A stretch of DNA of 64,000 bases, taken from Branchiostoma belcheri (Eukaryota; Chordata; Leptocardii; Amphioxiformes; Branchiostomatidae). The position numbers were made by a program, and so were the translations under genes. Below, one piece after another: positions 37,601 through 46,600 of the stretch. The number at the start of each line of letters is the position of its first letter. Positions within the stretch are counted from its first letter, which is position 1. The notes below the pieces were generated by a model. It worked only from the letters and a program-made list of their open reading frames with translations, had not been told where the DNA came from and searched no databases. The stretch covers positions 727,267 to 791,266 of the forward strand of contig NW_017802758.1 in assembly GCF_001625305.1 (NCBI RefSeq), written 5' to 3'.

Positions 37601-40600
37601 TTTCTGGTGAGTCAAATTTTGAGTTGGAGAAAAGTTTAAGTTTTTCATAATGTCATAAACTTGACTACTTTAGGCATTAATCTGCTCAGTTTGTAATTGT
37701 TGCTACTAGCAATCATTGATATCTTTTTCCTAACAAATTGAAACCACATGCTGAAAGTGCCACAGGCAAACATCACATCGTTCAAAGGGCCTCTGCAGTA
37801 CCAGGGCCCGCGGTTCTGTGGAACCAACTTTCCAAGGAGCAAAGACAGCTCCCAACTTTAACATCTTTCAAAGACTCTTTGTGAGTGGGACTTGAGTGGT
37901 AAATGGTTTTACGATCGTTGTGTATGTTGAATTGAAGTTGAAATTGTAATGTATATTCTTATTGTGTGTTTTCTTATGTATATTGTGTATTTTATATATG
38001 TAACCTGAAAACCAGCTCAGTAGACCTGAGCGCACTACTCTGGTTAAATTATATAAATGAAATGGATGAATGAGAAGTTGGTTCTTTCGTGAGTTGGCGT
38101 AAACTAAACAAATGCAAGAACTTTTATCGTACGTGTATGGTATTGAAGTAATCTTTTTTTCTAAAGCTACTCTGTATACAGATTATTTTCAGGTTCAGGT
38201 ACATGTTTAACTTCTCGGTTGTTAATATAAAATATGGTTTATAAGGAATAGTAATTTTTTCTGTCCTGCCTAAATGTCTAAACTTGGGAACATAATCTGT
38301 ATACAGCATCAGGGGATCTTCTATATTCTGCACTTTCATCAAAACAATGAAAGTTATCCTCCATTAGAAATGTGGAACGTAAAAAATATGAGGGACTTAC
38401 TAGTAGTAGTACTAGTACCGCTGTCGACAGTGCTGCAGGGTTTCTTCTCCGTATACTCGCTAAGGTGGGCAAAGAAGCACAGAGCGGACACCCGGTCACA
38501 CTCACACACCGCCCGTTCATTGGAGCCAGGGGGGTCCTCTGTGGTGATAGATTTAATTAGTTTTATTACTATCCTGAATTTGTATTATAAAGTTGTTTTT
38601 TTTTATTCACGACCAAATGCATTTGCTTAACACTGTAACAATGTATATTGTTAACATTATAAGGTAACAATGACAATAGAAAAGCTCTGTATTCTCGCTG
38701 GTTCTAACCCCTCCCTTGGGCGGGGCCGTGGCCACCTGTTCGAACACGTACGAGCGCACGTGCCTGCGTCGTGTTAGAACAGATGATCTATACCGGTACC
38801 GTTCGAGGGAAGGGGCTCTAGAACCGACCAGTTGAGTTCAAGCTTTCACTGAGAGTGGTTGCGTATTCTTACAGCACTGGACTCTATTCTGGTACGTGAC
38901 GTCAGTAATTGATGGAACTTGTCAGGGAGTTTATATCGTCCACCGTCTGCATAAAGCTATATGAAACATATATGACCTCCTTTATACCCCTTAAAACGTA
39001 GTCTACTTAAACGTAGTCCTTTTAATTATCCTAATGAAGACCACATTGGTCGTTGAAAATCTGGTCCTTATGTACCATTTGTGTTGTAATACAATTTACT
39101 TAGATGAACTTCCACGATAGAACACAGATGAACTTCCATGGTAAAACAGTATTGTGTGTACGTACGACAAGTCACGGATCCAGGGCTTGCGATATAGGTG
39201 TATGTGGTGATTTTCGGCAAAGACGTTGAATCATAACATTGGTCATGGTCTTGGCAGCACCTATAGAGAAGTTAAGAAAGAAATTCTTAACCAGTCGATA
39301 CTACAGCTTTGTATGCTTGAAATCATGCAAGGCATGATTTCAAGGACAAAGATCACTTTTTGGGGAATTTTCACCCCAAATCCTGTTTCCAACATAAGGT
39401 GATTTGTTTGTTTGCTTGTTTGTTTGTTTGTTCGTTTACGATCTCCATTAGTATGAATTTCACACTACTTTTCCTGGAGTCCGTAGTGAATAATCAGATA
39501 AGTATGTGTACCATCGCACACCCGGGCATGCTCTACTCTTTTTCGAAAGCTGTGGTGGGTTCTTTTACGTGCCTGGGGTGTGGCTCTCCCTAAACACGGG
39601 ACCTCCATTTAACGTCCTATCCGAGGGACGTCCCTAACCAAAGCTAGGTACTCATTTTCACCTGAGTGAAGTGAGGAAAGTGCATTTTTCAAGGACACAT
39701 GGTTGGTGACATTTCGACCAGAGGAGTCGAACCCGGACCTCTTGGTTCAAGGCCGAACACTATACGGCTACATATACCAGTCCCGCGCAAATTAGAATGA
39801 TATTTGACGCTAAGGCCACATCAATTTCTTGGTTAACGGATTCGCCCGCTTAGTTTTTTTTCTGATTTGCAAAAAAAAAAAATTCAGAATCAACTGCAAA
39901 ATGCTCATATTTTGCCCTGAACAATTGAAAACAATCCTTTTCTTCCTAGTTGCTACATGTACAGTTATTCCATCTTTCAATGCAATATTATCATTAAAAG
40001 TTCAAAATTCATTGTTTAAATTTTGAACCAGCCTGGTGTGTTGACTTCATGGCTCCTATCGTACCATTTTGGGCCATAATAGGTTCGCCCGCCCGCTCCA
40101 TTATTTTCCTAGAAAAATCCGTTAACAAAGAAATCAAATTGGTGTGGCCTAATCGATGTTCACGGCTTAGTCAGCCAGACAGAGTTGAGAAAATCATACA
40201 TAAGATAGATTATTCTACAGGTAATCTTCTAATACCCACGATCAATGAGACAAATAAATAAGACAAAGGTTCTTGATTCTCACGTCGGTATGATATCTCC
40301 GAATTCTTGTTGTTGCATGTGAGTCAAAGACTAGTATGATGTACAAAATGACTAATATACTGGTGGATGTACCAGCTACCAACGTATAATACCACCTAAT
40401 AAAAATGAACAAGAAATAGCCATGTCGTCAAATACCGGAGTTATGAACCAAGGGTTGAGGTGTTCAAAAACACATTTATTCCTAGACCTATAATAGTAGA
40501 GTGGAACTCTCTGCCACCAAGTACAGTAGGGACGTCCTCTCTAAATAGCTTTAAACATGGTTTAGGTTGAGATGTTCAAAGACCAGGTATGACAAGTCCT

Positions 40601-43600
40601 TTTGTGTAATATAACCGCGTTGCTGTAAAGCGGTTATGTGGGCTGTACTGATACAAATCCGGATACAGGCACAGTATGATAACGCTACTATTTTGTTATG
40701 TTCACCGAAGGAAAACATATTGTTTTTGCTACCGTAACGTTAAACTTTCCTCTTCTTCTTCTGTTCCAAACACTGACCTATGACCTGACCAATGACATGG
40801 TTTGTTGACGTCTGTCACCCTGGTAACTAGTGTTGGATTACATAATGTTGCAATTTTATATTAGGGGGGATTTATACTCCTGTGTGACTATATATAATGA
40901 ATGTATATGTACGTATTTGAGTAAGAATTAGCAGAAAAGACCACATGCGAAGGTAAACATTATGCATTTGCTTTGCAAATGTTACCTTTCTAGTTTTAAA
41001 TCGATGTGCACATACGTACTTGTCTATGTTGTCCACAGGTGTTCCCGACCCGCCCAATCCGCAGTAGCAGCCGTAGTCATTGAAGTCCAGCGGGTTCCGT
41101 CCCGTCACCGCGTGTATCATCATGCCGTACTGGACAAAGCTCCTCTTCTGTCTGTGCCGAACATGGAGCTTACCGCCTGACACAGAGGCTGGGTCTGAAA
41201 AGAGAAGGCGACATATATTCGACTAATTGTAAATGTAGTTATCATTTTTTGATAGTGAAACAACTGAACACTACTTTCTACATTGTACACTTTATTCCAG
41301 TCAAAGAAGTACTCTGTTATCATCTCTCTCCAACATAGTAGAGCTACAGCATCTCAATGACAGTTCGCTATGTTCCGTACTACTTCGAGCGTCCACATCA
41401 CTCTCACACCTGCAAAAATGTAATGTTTTTGATGTAGTTCAAAACTTTATTTACTGTACGGGCAGATTCTCGTAATTGATAGATCACCAACTTGTCTTTG
41501 TATTTATCTTGGTCTTATCCACCTTGTAATTATGCATGTATCTTGTCAATATGTTTTATACACGTTGTATGTTTTTTAGTAGAAGGAATTCTATAAGCAT
41601 ATTTTGCTTTCTGCCCAATACTCAATTAATATACGTGAATAAAGTATTTGACTACAATTCGTCTGCGCCAACCGAATAACCGTTCGGCAGGTTCGATCAT
41701 GGTTGGCTAATTTTAGGCCGTTCGTCAGCAGAACACAGGCGAACCATTCAGAACTAAGGCACCAGTGTTAGGGCGTAGTCAGGGGTCGAATTTGACTCAA
41801 ATTCGTTTTGATTCTTTAAGAAAGTTAAGAGTGGCCTAAATGTGATCATAGTGGTTCCGAAAATCAGCCGAACCAAGTCGGCTGGTGCTTGGGAGAAAAT
41901 TCTGTGGAGGGTTGTGAATGTATGACAGTAACTCATTAGCTCGACTTCACCATTGAGTTTAAGTTAGAAGAGGGTAATATAGAGAGATCTCAATAAGCAA
42001 GGTATGGAAAAAGGGATTATAAACATATAAAAAAAAGAGGGAAACAACTTCCGCACTAATGTTAATTCCTACGTATTCCATGCAGAGGTTGTGATATGTT
42101 ATTGTGTACTTAACCCTTGTCCTGCTGGCATTTTTTACACAATATTTTCAAATAATTTGATGTTTTAATCGGGTCACAGACCCTTGACTTCTTTTGCCCT
42201 GCGGTGGCGTAGTTACTTCCGCATTCGTTGCGTTTCGCTGCGGTGTGATGTGTTCCACGAGAAACACCCCTAAACCGTTCATATACGAGGCACTATGTAG
42301 ATAGTACTGTATGCGCAACCCATACATATTATATACATGGGCCCCGCAGAACAAGGGTTTCAAATCTGCATTTAATTCCATTGATTCAGAAGAAAATGCC
42401 AGTATAGACCAAAGCTAATAGTCTAGTGCATAGTATATGAACACATTTAGGACATAGAAAAAGTGATGTTCGTCCTCAATTAGCTCTGAATAAAATGGAC
42501 AAACTCTTTGGTCGATGTAGTATTTTTTTATCTCTCGGTTTCTATACTTATTTTGTGACAGCCACACAAGGTAGCTGCGTACATTAAATTCAGTGTCACG
42601 TTGTTTGCTCTTTGTGTTGGCGTTGGTGTGTACACAGACAGATCCACTGCGTTTTACAGCTTTATTCTATAGTGTTAGTAACTTACAGGAGTGCGTGTAC
42701 TCCAAGTCGGATGGAGAAGAGAGCTCATCATAAAAGGTCATCTGTGTTGGTAATAACCATAGTAAAACATTGAACTTCATTCTAACACACAGGTAACAGA
42801 GCGATCAAATTTTCAACGACCACTGTCGCCTTCATCAGGATAATTAATGACCAATCACTTTACAACGTGATCTCGCGAGGGTTACGGTTTACAAAAACGT
42901 GACCTTATTAACACGAGAATTTACTTATATGTGACGTAAGCTATTGATCAAAAGTGTCAGGGAGTTTATATCGTCCACCATCTCTATTAAGTGAAGTAAA
43001 TTCTCGTGTAAATTAGGTCACGAGTTTGTAAACCGTAACTCTCGTGAGATCACGTTGGGAAGTGATTGGTCATTAATTATCCTGATGAAGGCGACAGTGG
43101 TCGTTGACAATTTGATCGCTCTGTCACCTGTGTGTTGGAATAAAGTTCAATGTTTTACTAAGATGAAAACTCGTATTTCTTCAACAGGAGTCATTGCGAG
43201 CGCACTTTATTCAGTATCCATGTATGCAGGGAGGGGTGTTATAATCTGTCTTACTTGTACTTCCTGTAACACCAAGGACCTCATGGAAAAGCTAAAAGGA
43301 TTTTTAAAGTACTTTGCAACTAGAATCCATACAAGGAGACCCTCATCAAAGAAGACCGTAAGGTCACAGTCGGATGTAGAACCTCGTGCCTGTTTCATCA
43401 CCTTTGTAGGATTAGATCTATTCACCAGTTTCCCATCCCCAGAATGCAACGCGAAACAGGGAGACTAGCCTCATTTGCATAGGGCCGGAAGGCATCGGAA
43501 TGATCCCGGTGACGTTAAACAGCTTGTTTTCAGTGTGTTTTGAGGTGTTAGGTCATTTTATACTCAAGGTTTACCAAATTACTATGGGTCGAATCTGACA

Positions 43601-46600
43601 ACAAATAGAAAATGATTTTTTTTTTTGGAATGAATTGTTTGTAACGTTAAAGTGGTAACGCTATATGATGCTGTAACGTTACAAACCACATGTTCCATGT
43701 TGAAAATAACATCAAAACTTCTTTCTCTATTTGTTGTCAGATTCGACCCATAGTAATTTAATCAATGTTGAGCATAAAATGTCCAAACACCTCAGAACAC
43801 AGTTTTTCAGTGTTTTTTGAGGTGTTAGGTCATTTTATACTCAAGGTTAATTAAATTACTATGGGTCGAATCTGACAACAAATAGAAAATGATTTTTTTT
43901 TTGAATGAATTGTTTGTAACGTTAAAGTGGTAACGCTATATGATGCTGTAACGTTACAAACCACATGTTCCATGTTGAAAATAACATCAAAACTTCATTC
44001 TCTATTTGTTGTCAGATTCGACCCATAGTAATTTAATCAATGTTGAGCATAAAATGTCCAAACACCTCAGAACACAGTAAAAAGCAAGCTGTTTAACGTC
44101 AACAGGATCATTCCGATGCCTTCCTATCCTATGCAAATGAGGTTAAACCCCCTGTTTTCGCGTTGCATTCTGAGGATGGGAATAGGAAAATAGAATGGGC
44201 ATAGAAATCATTAAAGAGATGGCAACAAAGGGACTGGTTACCCGTGTCAATCTACCTGTCAGGACAACGTTAATTCAAGGCTCATGAAACTACTTCATTA
44301 TTTAGTCACCCCATCCTTTTGTACAGAATCTTTAGGGCAACAAGGCTGTCAGAACTATGAAACACAATACAAAAATATATAGAATGTATAGAATATAACA
44401 CAGCATCCTAATCAACAAAGTAAATGCTCTTAGTATAATACATAACGAAGTGGGACTTGGAGACTACATTATGTTTTTTAGTATATTTTTTCATCCGTTA
44501 TAAACGATGGGAGATACACATATTTTCTTTTAAATGGTTTTTCTTTTCTCTCAACAACGTACAATATTTAAATATTACAACATGTCCAAGTATTTTTGTT
44601 GGAATCTCACCGTTTTTTGTAACATAGTTTATTGATCAGTCCCGTCAGCTTTTTTATATATCTGTTTCACCTGTCCATTGATTTATCATAGTATTCAATT
44701 TCAATATGTTATCTGTGCTATGCTTGTTGTATGTATTATGTATTGTCTGGTGGCGACATGAATATAAGTGTATCTTGAGTGTGTCGCCACCTAGTCTTGT
44801 CATTATACGTTTCAATAAAAAAAAGATGGGAGAACCGAGAGAACTGCTTTTATATTCAATATGGTTTGTACAACACCTTAATATTGAAAAAAAAATGAAT
44901 TGACGCGTAATTCAAGCAATCTTTCATTTCGTCATTGGAGTTTTTGCATTGCTTTGGCTGAAATTTGAATGTAAACAGCATAGAGTTTGGCAGGGCAGGG
45001 TATCTCCAGCTTCTTACAAATAAATCTTGAAAATAATGGGAAAGAGGAACAAACTTGCCAAGCTCACCTTATGTGAATTGCATTAATGCCATAAAAACAA
45101 CATATGACAAGTGTCCATAGGCAACAATCTTCTATTTTGCAGATTGGGAACAGCCAAATCCCCGACCGAGAGCTTGTATAAGCACAAGCTACATACGATT
45201 AACAACACGACAATCTAAGCAGATAAACAACGTCATCTTTCATAACAATATCTTTCATTTGCTACATATATTTTTTTTTATTTGACAAGGTATCGTAGCA
45301 GGTAAAAACTATAAGTTACAATTCCAACAGATACTCGCAACGATTATACACAACGACGATCTAATATCTGCTTATAGAACCTCGCCAACCAGACAACTAC
45401 CAGTACTTAAACCTACGGCATATTCCACAGGATTTTAAATATAGGGGGCGTTTCTGAAGCAAGTGCTTCTGAAATATTATTGACCACGAAAACAGCTACC
45501 GTAATAGTAAAAATAAAGATACGGGCATCATCCCGCACATGCCTGCAGACCACATATCAAATTACATGCTGATAAAACAAAAATGAAAACAAAGAGAACC
45601 GTAAGATTTACCTAAAAAAACTCCTTCAAGGAGTAAAAAGCAGAGGATGCACATTGGCCATAATTTGGTCACGTATATAAGGCAGGGTTTTTACTCCGTG
45701 GCAGTACCGCATTCTCATCAGTTGTTAACTCCGATGTATTATCACTTACCCAAAACTTCATCACCACGTCCTCTTTGCCATCATTTATCATTGGGTGGGG
45801 AACCGGACCTGCGCTCTTGAATTTCCTGTATCTACTGTTTTTGCCTGTCTTAAAGTTGCGGGTTTTTTTTCTTTATTATATGTATTTATTTCAGTGGTGC
45901 CGTCAACATAAGTGCTTTCCACTTGAGTGCGGCACCACCATGTCCTGTACCTTTTTCTATGTCAATGATTAAAAAAAAATAAGGCAGGGTATTTAACGTT
46001 AGTTTTCCACGGTGTCCAATTCCTGGACGTAAACAACATGGTGAGGATGCCCCTCGTCAGCTTATCACAGAAACCTTGAAAACATATCCGTGGGTTCAAA
46101 CTGGAGAGATTTAGATATTGATTTCTACCAAAGCACTTACGTATCAACACGACTCAACTGTTTACTGTCAATACAAAACAGCCGGGGTGACATGATACAA
46201 ATCTATATGATACTGAGCAGAAAAGAATGGGTCCAGCGTGAAATCTTTTCAGAGACCAGGAACATTTAATCAACTCTAGACCACATTTATGAGCTCACGG
46301 TGCCTGCTGTGTCCCAAACCGTGCCCGTCCCATTCCGTGCCTGAGCGGGCACAGAACGGGACACAGCCTGACTGTCCAGAACCGTGTCCGGAAGCGCTGT
46401 CAATCAGAGTGATTGGCGGGAACCTAAGCATTCACGCCCACGTCTTCTTATATGGTTAGATTACGTGAGATTTTGTGAGTCTGTGTACAGCATGTGCTTT
46501 TAACACAACTTAGTCTTATGTACGTGGTCGACATGAACTTAGATAATAATATACAGAGACTAGTTAATACAAGAAAGAAACTCGCTTGGGACACATCTTA

